Positions 1 to 9,471 of a stretch of 64,000 bases of DNA are shown piece by piece (within the stretch, counting starts at the first letter, position 1; each line of letters begins with the position of its first letter). The notes below the pieces were generated by a model that saw only the letters and a program-made list of their open reading frames with translations, did not search any database and was not told where the DNA came from. The DNA is from Alphaproteobacteria bacterium (GTDB lineage: Bacteria; Pseudomonadota; Alphaproteobacteria; Rhodospirillales; Rhodospirillaceae): NCBI GenBank assembly GCA_030604885.1, contig JAUVUZ010000003.1:1-64000 (forward strand), written 5' to 3'. The position numbers and the translations under genes are program-made.

Positions 1-596
1 AGGCTCACCGACATGAACAGCAGCAGCGCGCCGAACAGCGGGTAGAAGCGGCCGATGATCTTGTCGATGGGCAGGATGGTGGCGAGGAAGTAGTAGGCGA
101 AGATCGCCGCCACCCAGTAGTTCACCGGCCAGCCGGTGAGCTGCCCGAGGAGCTTGCCGGGCCCGAGGACGAACACCACGCCCACCAGCAGCAGCAGCAC
201 GATCGAGAAGTAGTTCATGAACTGGCGGAAGCCCTCGCCCAGTTCGCGCCCGACGATGTTGGGCACGCTGTCGCCCTTGTTGCGCACCGACAGCATGCCG
301 GAGAAGTAGTCGTGCACCGCGCCGCCGAAAATGCAGCCGATGACGATCCACAGCAGGGCCGAGGGGCCGTAGAGGGCGCCGAGGATCGGTCCGAAGATCG
401 GCCCGAGACCGGCGATGTTGAGCAGCTGGATCAGCCAGATCTTGGACGTGGACATGGGCACGTAGTCGACGCCGTCGCCCATGGTGTTGGCGGGCGTCGC
501 CCGGCCCGCGTCGGGGCCGAAGATGCGGTCCACGAAGCTGCCGTAGACGTAATACCCGGCGATCAGGAGTAGCACGCATGTGAAGAAGAGGGCCAT
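1..596 (-). CDS. cstA: CstA-family carbon starvation/peptide transporter, N-terminal part
   Basis: About 198 residues read leftward from an ATG at 596 and run off the window edge. The product is very hydrophobic, with a first membrane helix directly at the N-terminus. It carries the family block around residues 40-80 ([10 protein letters not shown], then [12 protein letters not shown] followed by GPIFGP and GALYGP), which is diagnostic of CstA-type proteins. Members are inner-membrane peptide or pyruvate transporters induced on nutrient limitation. The spacing of motifs fits the shorter CstA form, but only the complete gene could show that. The SD-like GGAG lies just upstream of the chosen ATG. 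The gene is divergent from serC across a 500-bp gap. Confidence 0.9.
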   Translation of the reverse strand, partial: MALFFTCVLLLIAGYYVYGSFVDRIFGPDAGRATPANTMGDGVDYVPMSTSKIWLIQLLNIAGLGPIFGPILGALYGPSALLWIVIGCIFGGAVHDYFSGMLSVRNKGDSVPNIVGRELGEGFRQFMNYFSIVLLLLVGVVFVLGPGKLLGQLTGWPVNYWVAAIFAYYFLATILPIDKIIGRFYPLFGALLLFMSVS

Positions 597-1035
597 CGGT
601 CGTCTCCCTGCAACGCTCCGCGAAGCCTCGGCGCGGGCGTGTTTGGCGGTGGTCGCGGGCTTGCCCCCGGCGAGGGGGTGCCCGGCTTGTTGATCCAGGC
701 TCGGACTCTCCGTCAGAGTCCGGAAATATTCAATCAGTATTTATTGAGAATCGGTTGCGATATTGCGCGGTTTCCACCCCCGCGTTCATGCGTCATGGGC
801 ATGAAATCATGCGGTTTCGCCGAGGGTTGGCGGAAGTCGGCTGGGGCTGTGGTCTCGGCGTGGACATGGAGAAAACGACAAAAAATCATCCGGAGTCCGC
901 GCTCAACTGCGGCGCGTCTTGCCTTAATTGCCGCTATTCAGCCACAAGTGTGGAAAGTTCCGGCGGCCGCGCGTGCCCGGCGCGGCGGAATTTCGCGCGG
1001 CGTCGATTGCGGGATTTCCGACGATTGCGTATAAC
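597..1035. other. cstA-serC intergenic region, no gene seen
   Basis: This gap holds no convincing coding region. It has an AT-richer patch at about 725-765 that probably contains promoter or operator sequence. An 8-bp-stem inverted repeat lies at 702-722 (CGGACTCT with AGAGTCCG). At 742-760 the sequence TATTGAGAATCGGTTGCGA loosely resembles a Fur/Mur-type operator: the left half TGAGAAT is good, the right half is degenerate. Both elements are suggestive only. Its 3' end runs into the serC leader. Confidence 0.4.
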
Positions 1036-1096
1036 GCGTGTGGGCCGCGACCTCCCAACGGGTCGTACGCCCTTCTGCAATGGAAGGGAGACATCG
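1036..1096 (+). ncRNA. serC leader RNA motif (cis-regulatory)
   Basis: The 60 nt before serC can fold in two competing ways. Helix A pairs GGGC (1042-1045) and CGACC (1048-1052) with GGTCG (1061-1065) and GCCC (1069-1072). Helix B pairs CCCTTC (1070-1075) with GAAGGG (1083-1088). Helix B contains the Shine-Dalgarno AAGGGAG and shares the CCC of helix A, so the two cannot form fully together. Layout, position and sequence match my recollection of the serC RNA motif described for alphaproteobacterial serC-serA leaders. The ligand or signal for that motif is not known to me. A covariance-model search would settle the identity. Confidence 0.65.
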
Positions 1097-2263
<1,167 letters not shown>

Positions 2264-2324
2264 CGCCCGCGCGCGGCCCGGGCTTCCCGGGCCGCCCCCG
2301 CTTCTTTCCACGAGGAAACCCGAA

Positions 2325-3899
2325 ATGCTGAAAGTGCTGATTTCCGACAAGATGAGCCCGCTCGCCGAAGAGATCTTCAAGGCGCGCGGCCTCCATGTCG
2401 ACTACAAGCCGGGCATGACCCCGGACGAACTCAAGGCCTGCATCGGCGAGTACGCCGGTCTCGCGATCCGCTCCGACACCAAGGTCAAGGCCGACATCCT
2501 CGACGCGGCGGTGAACCTCAAGGTGATCGGCCGCGCCGGCATCGGCGTCGACAACGTCGACATCCCGGCCGCCACCGCCAAGGGCGTGGTGGTGATGAAC
2601 ACGCCGTTCGGCAACTCCGTCACCACCGCCGAGCATGCGCTGGCGATGATGATGGCGCTGGCGCGCGACATTCCCCAGGCCTCCGCCTCCACCCACGCGG
2701 GCAAGTGGGAGAAGTCGAAGTTCATGGGCGTCGAGCTGTTCGGCAAGACGCTCGGCGTGATCGGCTGCGGCAACATCGGCGGCTACGTCGCCGAGCGCGC
2801 CCTCGGCCTCAAGATGCGCGTGGTCGCCTACGACCCGTTCCTGACGCCCGAGCGCGCACGCGACCTCGGCTGCGAGAAGGTGGAGCTGGACGAGCTGTTC
2901 TCCCGCGCCGACTTCATCACCCTGCACACCCCGCTCACCGACGCGACGCGCGGGATCATCTCCGAGAAGTCGTTCGGCAAGATGAAAAAGGGCGTGCGCA
3001 TCGTCAACTGCGCGCGCGGCGGGCTGATCGACGAAGCCGCCCTCAAGGCGGCGCTGGACGACGGCCGGGTGGCGGGTGCCGCCCTCGACGTGTTCGAGGT
3101 GGAACCGGCCAAGGAGAACGTGCTGTTCGGCCACCCCAAGGTGATCTGCACGCCGCACCTCGGCGCCTCGACCCAGGAAGCGCAGGTCAACGTGGCGGTG
3201 CAGGTGGCGGAGCAGATTTCCGACTTCCTGCTCACCGGCGCGGTCACCAACGCCCTCAACATGCCCTCGGTCTCCGCCGAGGATGCGCCGCGCCTCAAGC
3301 CCTACATGAAGCTGGTGGAATACCTCGGCAGCTTCGCCGGGCAGATCACCCGCACCGGGGTGAAGGCGGTCAACGTCGCCTACGAGGGCGCGGTGGCCGA
3401 ACTCAACACCAAGCCCCTCACCGCGATCGCGCTCGCCGGGCTGCTGCGGCCGATGCTCGAGGCGGTGAACATGGTGTCCGCCCCGGCGATGGCGAAGGAG
3501 CGCAACATCGCGCTTTCGGAAACCAAGCGCGAGACCGCCGCCGAATACCAGACCCTGGTCAAGCTCACCGTGACCACCGAAACCCAGACCCGCTCGGTCT
3601 CGGGCACGTTGTTCGCGGGCAAGCCGCGCCTGGTCGAGGTCAACGGCATTCCGGTGGAGGCCGAGTTCGGCGCCCACATGCTGTTCTTCACCAACAAGGA
3701 CAAGCCCGGCCTGATCGGCAAGCTCGGCACCGCGCTCGGCATGGCGGGCGTCAACATCGCCACCTTCCACCTCGGCCGCAACGCCGAGGGCGAGGACGCG
3801 GTGGCGCTGGTGCAGATCGACGGCGCCCTCAAGCCCGACGTGCTGGAAGACCTGCGCCGCGTGCCCAACGTGGTGCGCGTCGAGGCGCTGAAGTTCTAA
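2325..3899 (+). CDS. serA: D-3-phosphoglycerate dehydrogenase, long form
   Basis: SerA oxidises 3-phosphoglycerate to 3-phosphohydroxypyruvate with NAD, the committed step of serine synthesis. The 524-residue product has a catalytic plus NAD-binding part (about 1-315), with the dinucleotide motif GVIGCGNIGG at 144-153 and NCARGGLID at 228-236 containing the substrate Arg. The catalytic His is in TPHLGAST near 278. An intervening ASB-type domain (about 320-440) and a C-terminal ACT domain (about 450-524) follow, so serine feedback is possible but not certain. GAGGAAA lies upstream of the ATG. It is co-oriented with serC and presumably shares its leader; a strong terminator follows the stop. 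Confidence 0.97.
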   Translation: MLKVLISDKMSPLAEEIFKARGLHVDYKPGMTPDELKACIGEYAGLAIRSDTKVKADILDAAVNLKVIGRAGIGVDNVDIPAATAKGVVVMNTPFGNSVTTAEHALAMMMALARDIPQASASTHAGKWEKSKFMGVELFGKTLGVIGCGNIGGYVAERALGLKMRVVAYDPFLTPERARDLGCEKVELDELFSRADFITLHTPLTDATRGIISEKSFGKMKKGVRIVNCARGGLIDEAALKAALDDGRVAGAALDVFEVEPAKENVLFGHPKVICTPHLGASTQEAQVNVAVQVAEQISDFLLTGAVTNALNMPSVSAEDAPRLKPYMKLVEYLGSFAGQITRTGVKAVNVAYEGAVAELNTKPLTAIALAGLLRPMLEAVNMVSAPAMAKERNIALSETKRETAAEYQTLVKLTVTTETQTRSVSGTLFAGKPRLVEVNGIPVEAEFGAHMLFFTNKDKPGLIGKLGTALGMAGVNIATFHLGRNAEGEDAVALVQIDGALKPDVLEDLRRVPNVVRVEALKF

Positions 3900-3921
3900 G
3901 GGGTCGATACCCCGAGCCGGA

Positions 3922-3953
3922 AGCCGCCGCCCCTCACCGGGCGGCGGTTTTTT
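3922..3953 (+). terminator. intrinsic terminator of serC-serA
   Basis: A 9-bp GC stem (CCGCCGCCC with GGGCGGCGG) is followed by six T. It sits 25 bp after serA and overlaps the stop codon of the converging gene, so it can serve serA fully and perhaps both strands. Confidence 0.85.
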
Positions 3954-5871
3954 CATGGGCCGCCCACATCGCGTCGAAGGCGTCCTCGAGGGCGCGGGCC
4001 TGGGCGTCCGCGTCGAAGGTCTTGGCGGCGGGGACGACCACGGCGAGCTTGCGCCGCAGCGCGGCGCGGGCGGCGGCGTCGCGGCCGAGGCGGATCGCCT
4101 CGGCGACGAAGGCGTCGCGGCTGGGCAGCACCAGCTCGGGCAGCCCGGCGCGGCCGAGGATGCTGGCGCCGACGCGGGCGGCGAAGCCCTCGCCCAGCAC
4201 CGTGAGCATCGGCACGCCCGCGCGCAGGGCGTCGAGGCAGGTGGTGTGGGCGCCGTAGATCAGGCAGTCGAGCATCAGGTCGGCGAGGCCGAGGCGGGCG
4301 ACATGGTCGTCGAGGGCCTCGGTGCGCGCGGCGAACGCCAGCCGCTCCGGCGCCACGCCGTGGGCGGCGGCGAAGGCGCGGTAGCCCTGCCGCGCCGCCT
4401 CCGGCGCGTCGCGCAGCCACAGCACCGAGCCGGGCACGCCGGAGAGGATGGCGATCCACGCGGCGAAGCTGTCGCCGTCGATCTTGGTGAAGTGGTTGAA
4501 GCTGCCGAACACCACCGCGTCTTCCGGCAGGCCCTCGGCGGCGCGCGGCGGCGCGGGCGGCAGGGGCCGCAGGCGGCAGGCCGGGTGATAGCCGTGGGGC
4601 AGGTGGACCGGGGTTTCGGTGATCTCGTCGGCGCGGGGGGCGACGGTGTCGTCGGTGAGGAGGTAGTCGAACCACGGCGCGCCGCTGGTGGCGGCGAGGC
4701 CGAGCCACGCCGCCTGGACCGGCGCCGGGCGGTGGGCGGCGATGCCCGCGCGGGCATACTGGGTGTAGAGGCCGAGATCGACGAGGATGTGGGTGCCCTC
4801 GGCGCGGATGCGCTCGGCGGCGGCGCGGTCGGAGAGGCCGCGCAGGTCCACGAACGGCCGCGCCGCGGCGGCGAAGGCGCGGCGCTCGTCGCTGCCGTCG
4901 GCGGGGCCGACGGAGAACGCCACCGCCCGCACCCGCGCCGGATCGTGGGCGGCGAAGGTGTCGGCGAACACGTGGGCGACCGCGTGGTTGCGAAAGTCGG
5001 GCGAGAGATACCCCACCACCAGCGGCCCGTCGCGCCGGAGCGTCGCAGGCGGCAGCGGCGTCACGTCGCGGCCGTGCTGCGCCGCGTTGATCGCCGCGAT
5101 GGATTTGATCTCGGCGCGGCTGAAGGGGAAGTTGAGCGCGCTGTGCAGCAGGATCGCCGGTTCGCCGCCGGGGCGGGAGCGGGCGAGGGCGGCGCGCACC
5201 AGATCCATCGTTTCCGCCTCTTCGCCCCAGAGGGCGGTTTCGCGCAGCGCCTGCAACAGGCTGCCGGGGGCGTGGGCAATTTCGGGGTCGAGGGCGAGGG
5301 CGCGGCGCAGCGGCGCGATCGCCTCCGCCGCCTTCTTGCGCCGCAGCAGCACGTAGCCTCGCAGCATCGCCAGCCGGGCGTTGTCGGGGAAGCGCCGCAC
5401 CGCCGCGCCGGACACCGCCTCGGCCCGCTCCGGGTCGAGATCGATCAGCAGGTGCAGGAGGTTGGAATAGGGCGCCGGGGAGGGCGGGTTGCGGGCGATC
5501 ACCCACGAGAGCGCGGCGGCGGCCTCCTCGCGGCGGCTGAGGCGCTCCAGCACCTCGGCGAGCACGAAGGTGGAATCGAGCGCCAGCGGCGGCGCCGAGG
5601 CGGCGGCGCGCAGCAGCGCCTCCGCCCGCGCGAGTTCGCCCTCCTCCAGCGCCATCCGCCCGAGGGCGAAGGCGGCGGGGGCGAACTGGGCGGCGAGCGC
5701 CGCCTCCAGGTGCCTGCGCGCCTCGGCGCGGCGGCCGCGCTCCAGCAGCAGCAGCGCCAGGGTGTGGCGGGCGCGGGCGTCGCCCGGGCGGGCGGCGGCG
5801 GCCTGGCTCAGGCGGCGGATCGCGGCGTCCACCTGGGCGGGCGAGGGCTTGGAGGGCGGAGCGGAGGGCAT
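3934..5871 (-). CDS. TPR protein with O-GlcNAc transferase-like (GT41) domain
   Basis: The 645-residue protein has an Ala/Arg-rich TPR superhelix over about 1-240 and a GT41 (OGT/SPINDLY) catalytic region from about 285 to the end. Conserved marks are SPDFRNHAVAH (the equivalent of the OGT catalytic-pocket SSDF..NH), FGSFNHFTKID with the UDP-binding Lys, and YGAHTTCLDALRAGVP, the nucleotide-sugar loop. Bacterial GT41 proteins glycosylate proteins such as flagellins or adhesins, or act on unknown targets; the sugar and acceptor cannot be read from sequence. The gene stands alone, converging on serA, so its context gives no clue. The start at 5871 gives a short tail before the first TPR. Confidence 0.85.
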   Translation of the reverse strand: MPSAPPSKPSPAQVDAAIRRLSQAAAARPGDARARHTLALLLLERGRRAEARRHLEAALAAQFAPAAFALGRMALEEGELARAEALLRAAASAPPLALDSTFVLAEVLERLSRREEAAAALSWVIARNPPSPAPYSNLLHLLIDLDPERAEAVSGAAVRRFPDNARLAMLRGYVLLRRKKAAEAIAPLRRALALDPEIAHAPGSLLQALRETALWGEEAETMDLVRAALARSRPGGEPAILLHSALNFPFSRAEIKSIAAINAAQHGRDVTPLPPATLRRDGPLVVGYLSPDFRNHAVAHVFADTFAAHDPARVRAVAFSVGPADGSDERRAFAAAARPFVDLRGLSDRAAAERIRAEGTHILVDLGLYTQYARAGIAAHRPAPVQAAWLGLAATSGAPWFDYLLTDDTVAPRADEITETPVHLPHGYHPACRLRPLPPAPPRAAEGLPEDAVVFGSFNHFTKIDGDSFAAWIAILSGVPGSVLWLRDAPEAARQGYRAFAAAHGVAPERLAFAARTEALDDHVARLGLADLMLDCLIYGAHTTCLDALRAGVPMLTVLGEGFAARVGASILGRAGLPELVLPSRDAFVAEAIRLGRDAAARAALRRKLAVVVPAAKTFDADAQARALEDAFDAMWAAHEKTAAR

Positions 5872-5931
5872 GGCGAAATCCGGATGAGGGGCGCTGGCTC
5901 TTGATAATCCGGCCGCTCCGCCGGGGCAAGG

Positions 5932-6600
5932 TCAGCCGTCGTGCTGGTCGGGATACTCGGCCTCGGCGGCGGCGTCGTCGGGGGTGAGCGACAGGGTGCG
6001 CACCGCGGCGCTGCCCGGCTCGTAGATGTCCTCCGACTTCCACGAGATCGCGAAGGCGACGGTGTAGTCGTTGCGGCGGGAATAGCCGAAGCGCGGCTCG
6101 GGCGGGGTTTCCGCCACCGCGAAGCCGGTCTCGGCGTCGTAGACCGCCACCGCGAACTTGGCGATGCCGAGCTGCCGCACCTTCTGGAACAGCGCGATGT
6201 TGGGGATCGGGATGCCGCCCTGGGTGAGCGGGATCGGCAGTTCGCCCTCGCGGATGCCGACGATGGTGTCCGAATTGTCGATGCCGAGGGCGCCGGAGCG
6301 GATCTCGACGATCTGCTCCGCCTGGGCGCGGTCGCTCACCAGCGCCGCGCCGTGGGTCAGGAGCGCCGCGCGGATCGCGCCGATCGCGTACTTGCCGTCC
6401 ACCGGCGCCTCGAAATTGTCGGCGACCACGAAGGTGCGGCGCCCGGGCGGCACGTCGCGCACCACCTCGGCGGCGGCGCGATCCGCCGCGGCGGACAGCA
6501 GCAGCTGTTCGGTGGCGGTGCGTTCGGTGGTGGTGGTGCGCTCGGTCGAACAGGCGGCGAGCGCGACGCAGGCGAGGGCGAGGATGAGGAGACGCGGCAT
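5932..6600 (-). CDS. predicted lipoprotein (DUF6655-like)
   Basis: The 222-residue product begins MPRLLILALACVALAACS, a type II signal peptide with lipobox LAAC and Cys at about position 16. The ATG at 6600 is preferred over one 36 bp upstream because it puts the signal peptide at the N-terminus. After a Thr-rich linker (STERTTTTERTATEQLLL) the mature part contains short Gly/Asp loops and the phrase GIDNSDTIVGI. It resembles, from memory, a family of alphaproteobacterial lipoproteins of unknown function. It is probably anchored in the outer membrane facing the periplasm. The gene is upstream of and co-directional with the GT41 gene, 60 bp apart, so co-transcription is possible. Confidence 0.8.
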   Translation of the reverse strand: MPRLLILALACVALAACSTERTTTTERTATEQLLLSAAADRAAAEVVRDVPPGRRTFVVADNFEAPVDGKYAIGAIRAALLTHGAALVSDRAQAEQIVEIRSGALGIDNSDTIVGIREGELPIPLTQGGIPIPNIALFQKVRQLGIAKFAVAVYDAETGFAVAETPPEPRFGYSRRNDYTVAFAISWKSEDIYEPGSAAVRTLSLTPDDAAAEAEYPDQHDG

Positions 6601-6752
6601 GGCTCTTGTTGTCGGGATGCGGGGGGCGATTGTCAAGGCGCGGGCGGATGCGGATGTCGCATCGCGGCATGCGTGGGCGAAACTCCGGGAAGCGGGTATA
6701 GTTGCCGGGTAATCCGGATGGTTCCCGTTTTTCCCCGCGAAGGAGACTCCCG

Positions 6753-7826
6753 ATGACAGACCGCCGCTACACCATCGCCGTGATCCCCGGCGACGGCATC
6801 GGCAAGGAAGTGATGCCCGAGGGCGTGCGCGTGCTCGAGGCTGCCGCGAAACGCTTCGGCTTCGCCCTCGACCTCCAGCACCACGACTTCGCCAGTTGCG
6901 ACTACTACGCCCGGCACGGCCAGATGATGCCCGACGACTGGAAGGCGCGCATCGGCCCGGCGGACGCGATCTTCTTCGGCGCGGTGGGCTGGCCCGACGT
7001 GGTGCCCGACCATGTCTCGCTGTGGGGGTCGCTGCTGCAGTTCCGGCGGGAATACGACCAGTACGTCAACCTCCGCCCGGTGCGGCTGATGCCGGGGGTG
7101 AAGTGCCCCCTCGCCGGGCGCGAACCCGGCTCCATCGACTTCATGGTGGTGCGCGAGAACACCGAGGGCGAATACTCCTCGGTGGGCGGGCGGATGTATG
7201 CCGGAACCGAGCGCGAGGTGGTGATCCAGGAAACCGTGATGAGCCGCGTCGGCATCGACCGGATCCTCAAGTTCGCCTTCGACCTGGCGCAGACGCGGCC
7301 GAAGAAGCACCTCACCTCGGCCACCAAGTCCAACGGCATCGCCATCACCATGCCCTATTGGGACGAGCGGGTGGTGGAAATGGCGAAGGCGTATCCGGAC
7401 GTGAAGTGGGACAAGTACCACATCGACATCCTCACCGCGAACTTCGTCCTCCATCCGGACCGCTTCGACGTGGTGGTGGCCTCCAACCTGTTCGGCGACA
7501 TCCTCTCCGACCTCGGCCCCGCCTGCACCGGCACCATCGGCATCGCGCCCTCGGCCAACATCAACCCGACGCGGGCGATGCCCTCGCTGTTCGAGCCGGT
7601 GCACGGCTCGGCGCCCGATATCGCGGGCAAGGGCATCGCCAACCCGGTGGGGCAGATCTGGTCGGCGGCGATGATGCTCGACTTCCTCGGCGAGGCGGAG
7701 GCGGGCCAGGCGATCGTCGCCGCCATCGAGACCGCCGTCGCCGATCCGGCGACCCGCACCGCCGACCTCGGCGGCAGCGCGAACACCGCTGGCGCGGGCC
7801 GGGCGATCGTCGCCGCGCTGGGCTGA
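6753..7826 (+). CDS. tartrate dehydrogenase / D-malate dehydrogenase family
   Basis: This 357-residue enzyme belongs to the isocitrate/isopropylmalate dehydrogenase superfamily and is closest in motif to tartrate/D-malate dehydrogenases (TtuC/DmlA). It would oxidatively decarboxylate D-malate or oxidise tartrate with NAD and a divalent metal. Visible are IPGDGIGKEV at 11-20, VVRENTEGEYS at 132-142, the catalytic Lys in SATKSNGI near 192, SNLFGDILSDL at 244-254 with metal-binding Asp, and the NAD site FEPVHGSAPDIAGKG. AGGAGA precedes the ATG at good spacing. It is a single gene. Substrate choice within the family (D-malate, tartrate, or even 3-isopropylmalate) is inferred from motif similarity only. 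Confidence 0.88.
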   Translation: MTDRRYTIAVIPGDGIGKEVMPEGVRVLEAAAKRFGFALDLQHHDFASCDYYARHGQMMPDDWKARIGPADAIFFGAVGWPDVVPDHVSLWGSLLQFRREYDQYVNLRPVRLMPGVKCPLAGREPGSIDFMVVRENTEGEYSSVGGRMYAGTEREVVIQETVMSRVGIDRILKFAFDLAQTRPKKHLTSATKSNGIAITMPYWDERVVEMAKAYPDVKWDKYHIDILTANFVLHPDRFDVVVASNLFGDILSDLGPACTGTIGIAPSANINPTRAMPSLFEPVHGSAPDIAGKGIANPVGQIWSAAMMLDFLGEAEAGQAIVAAIETAVADPATRTADLGGSANTAGAGRAIVAALG

Positions 7827-7840
7827 GCGGCCGCGCAAAA

Positions 7841-7873
7841 GCGAACCGGCCGTCGCGAGACGGCCGGTTTCGC
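7841..7873. terminator. bidirectional terminator
   Basis: A near-perfect 14-bp inverted repeat (GCGAACCGGCCGTC with GACGGCCGGTTTCGC, loop GCGA) lies between two converging genes. Runs of A on one side and T on the other are short, so termination may be partial. Confidence 0.7.
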
Positions 7874-7890
7874 ATGCCCGGACGGCGGCG

Positions 7891-8736
7891 TCAGCGGCAG
7901 CCTTCGGAGCGGGCGAACGCCATGTAGAGCTGGCGGGCGCGGCGGTACACCGGCCCTTCGGCGAAGTCCACGTCGTCGAGTTTGCGGCACCACGCGACCT
8001 TCTGATAGTTGCCGGTGGCGAACACCTCGTCGGCGGCCTTGATCTCCGCCGGGGTGAGGGTGGCTTCCTCGACCGTGAAGCCGTCGTCGCGCAGCAGCTG
8101 GATCACGCGCTGGCGGGTGAGGCCGTTGAGGAAGGTGCCGTTGGGGGCGGGGGTGAACACCGTGCCGCCCTTGGCGCAGAACAGGTTGGTGAACGAGAAC
8201 TCGGCGACGTTGCCGTCCGGATCGAGGCTGACGCCGATGTCGAAGCCGTTCTGCAACGCCTCGCGGTAGGCGCGCGCGACGTTGGGGTAGAGGCAGGCGG
8301 CCTTGGCGCCGGTGGGCGCCTGGTCCGGCGCCGGGCGGCGGAACGACGACACCATCGCCGAGAACCCCTTGGGTTCGTGCAGCGGCGACACCGTGAGGGT
8401 GAGGGCGAACTGGGTGGTTTCCGGGTCGGCCATCACGAAGCCGCCGTCGGCGTAGAAGCACGGACAGATGTAGAGGTGGGTGCCGCGGGGGAAGCGGCCG
8501 ATGCCGTCCCACGCCAGCTCGGCGATTTCCGGACCGGTGAGGACCGGGTCGAGACCCATGATCCGCGCCGACCGCACCGCCCGCTCGCAATGGGGCAGCA
8601 GATCGGGGGCGCAGCCGTCGAACGCCCGGGCGCCGTCGAACACCGCCGAACCCAGCCAGACCGAATGGGCGTGCGGGCCGATCAGCGGCGGGTTGCCGAG
8701 GAACCAGGCGCCGCGCGAATAGGTGAGAGTGTCCAT
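7891..8736 (-). CDS. class IV aminotransferase, branched-chain type
   Basis: A 281-residue fold-type IV PLP aminotransferase. The PLP lysine is K145 in PTGAKAACLY, followed by NVAEFSFTNLF (about 176-186), the family's phosphate-binding segment, and FLNGLTRQRV (about 201-210). Family members transfer the amino group of Leu/Ile/Val to 2-oxoglutarate; D-amino-acid transaminase and aminodeoxychorismate lyase share the fold. The sequence best fits the alphaproteobacterial branched-chain-like group. The start at 8736 (MDTLTYSRGAW) is set by homology; upstream in-frame codons would run through a terminator. Monocistronic. Confidence 0.82.
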   Translation of the reverse strand: MDTLTYSRGAWFLGNPPLIGPHAHSVWLGSAVFDGARAFDGCAPDLLPHCERAVRSARIMGLDPVLTGPEIAELAWDGIGRFPRGTHLYICPCFYADGGFVMADPETTQFALTLTVSPLHEPKGFSAMVSSFRRPAPDQAPTGAKAACLYPNVARAYREALQNGFDIGVSLDPDGNVAEFSFTNLFCAKGGTVFTPAPNGTFLNGLTRQRVIQLLRDDGFTVEEATLTPAEIKAADEVFATGNYQKVAWCRKLDDVDFAEGPVYRRARQLYMAFARSEGCR

Positions 8737-8804
8737 GGGGGTCGCGTCCTTCCTCAAGACCAAGACTCTCGAGAAAACATAGACCGCACCGGCGGAGCCT
8801 GTCC

Positions 8805-8841
8805 AAAAAAACCGCCACCGGGGGAACGGCCCCGGTGGCGG
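8805..8841 (-). terminator. intrinsic terminator, minus strand
   Basis: The stem CCGCCACCGGGG / CCCCGGTGGCGG is flanked on the left by seven A, which read as a T-tract after the stem on the minus strand. It would end transcripts from the small gene at 9005-9217 after passing the tandem repeat. Confidence 0.85.
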
Positions 8842-8907
8842 GTACGCGCGGTTTCTCCAGGGTCCATCCGGAGACCGAAGCAGCGACTCGGCTGCCACTC
8901 TGCCAAT

Positions 8908-8987
8908 CAACCACTCTACGCACTCAACTACGCGACTACCCAACTACCCAACTACCCAACTACCAACTACCCAACCACTCTACGCAC
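8908..8987. repeat. 8-bp minisatellite framed by 16-bp direct repeats
   Basis: Four and a half to five units of AACTACCC (8934-8972, one unit missing a base, the first reading GACTACCC) are enclosed by two exact copies of CAACCACTCTACGCAC (8908-8923 and 8972-8987). The tract lies in the likely 3' untranslated region of the small minus-strand gene and before its terminator. It is not a CRISPR: units are too short and there are no spacers. Confidence 0.9.
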
Positions 8988-9004
8988 GTCCTCCGCGGAT
9001 CGGG

Positions 9005-9217
9005 CTAGAGGTCCGCGCCGATCATCGCGGTGTAGATGCGGCAGGCTTCCGCCGCCTCCACCTTTCCGGCTCGCGCTCCGGCTTCGAGCATCGCAGGTGT
9101 GGGCTGCGTGCTCACCACCGTCAGGCCGGCCCGGCCCAGGGCCTCGACCAGGACCAGCGACAGATTGAAGGCGTAGGATCGACCGAAGTCGGGATTGCGA
9201 ACCGTGACCATGACCAT
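9005..9217 (-). CDS. small protein of unknown function
   Basis: A 70-residue product beginning MVMVTVRNPDFGRSYAF. I do not recognise the family. It has high third-position GC like its neighbours, the SD GGGAG just before the ATG at 9217, and its own downstream terminator, all of which support a real gene. A longer in-frame start at 9256 exists but lacks a clear SD. The sequence has no signal peptide or membrane segment; the N-terminal part looks like a beta strand followed by a loop, then two helices (LSLVLVEALGRAG and EAAEACRIYTAMI). Probably a small soluble protein. Confidence 0.6.
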   Translation of the reverse strand: MVMVTVRNPDFGRSYAFNLSLVLVEALGRAGLTVVSTQPTPAMLEAGARAGKVEAAEACRIYTAMIGADL

Positions 9218-9471
9218 GTCTCCCGAGGGATGCTGAACTTTTGCTCTTGTCCCCATGATCGCAACCGGCGTGCCAGCCGCCCGGATGCCCGTGGGGCGTG
9301 AGCAACCCCTTGACGCGATGGGATTTCTCCGATAACCGCAAGTTTCGTGAGGATATGCGGCATGCGGATCGGGGGTTGGCGATTCCCGTTCTGCATTGCA
9401 GAATCGTTACAGCCGTCGCGGCGGGTCATCGCAGCTTGAGGGCGGGCGCGAAACTCGCTAGTGTCGCCGCC

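Noticed and set aside
755-1096. In-frame upstream extension of serC to 755
   Set aside because: It would translate through the serC leader and AT-rich promoter region, and does not resemble the SerC N-terminus; the ATG at 1097 has a good SD.
8934-8972. Tandem repeats considered as CRISPR
   Set aside because: Units of 8 bp without spacers, and no cas genes anywhere in the window.
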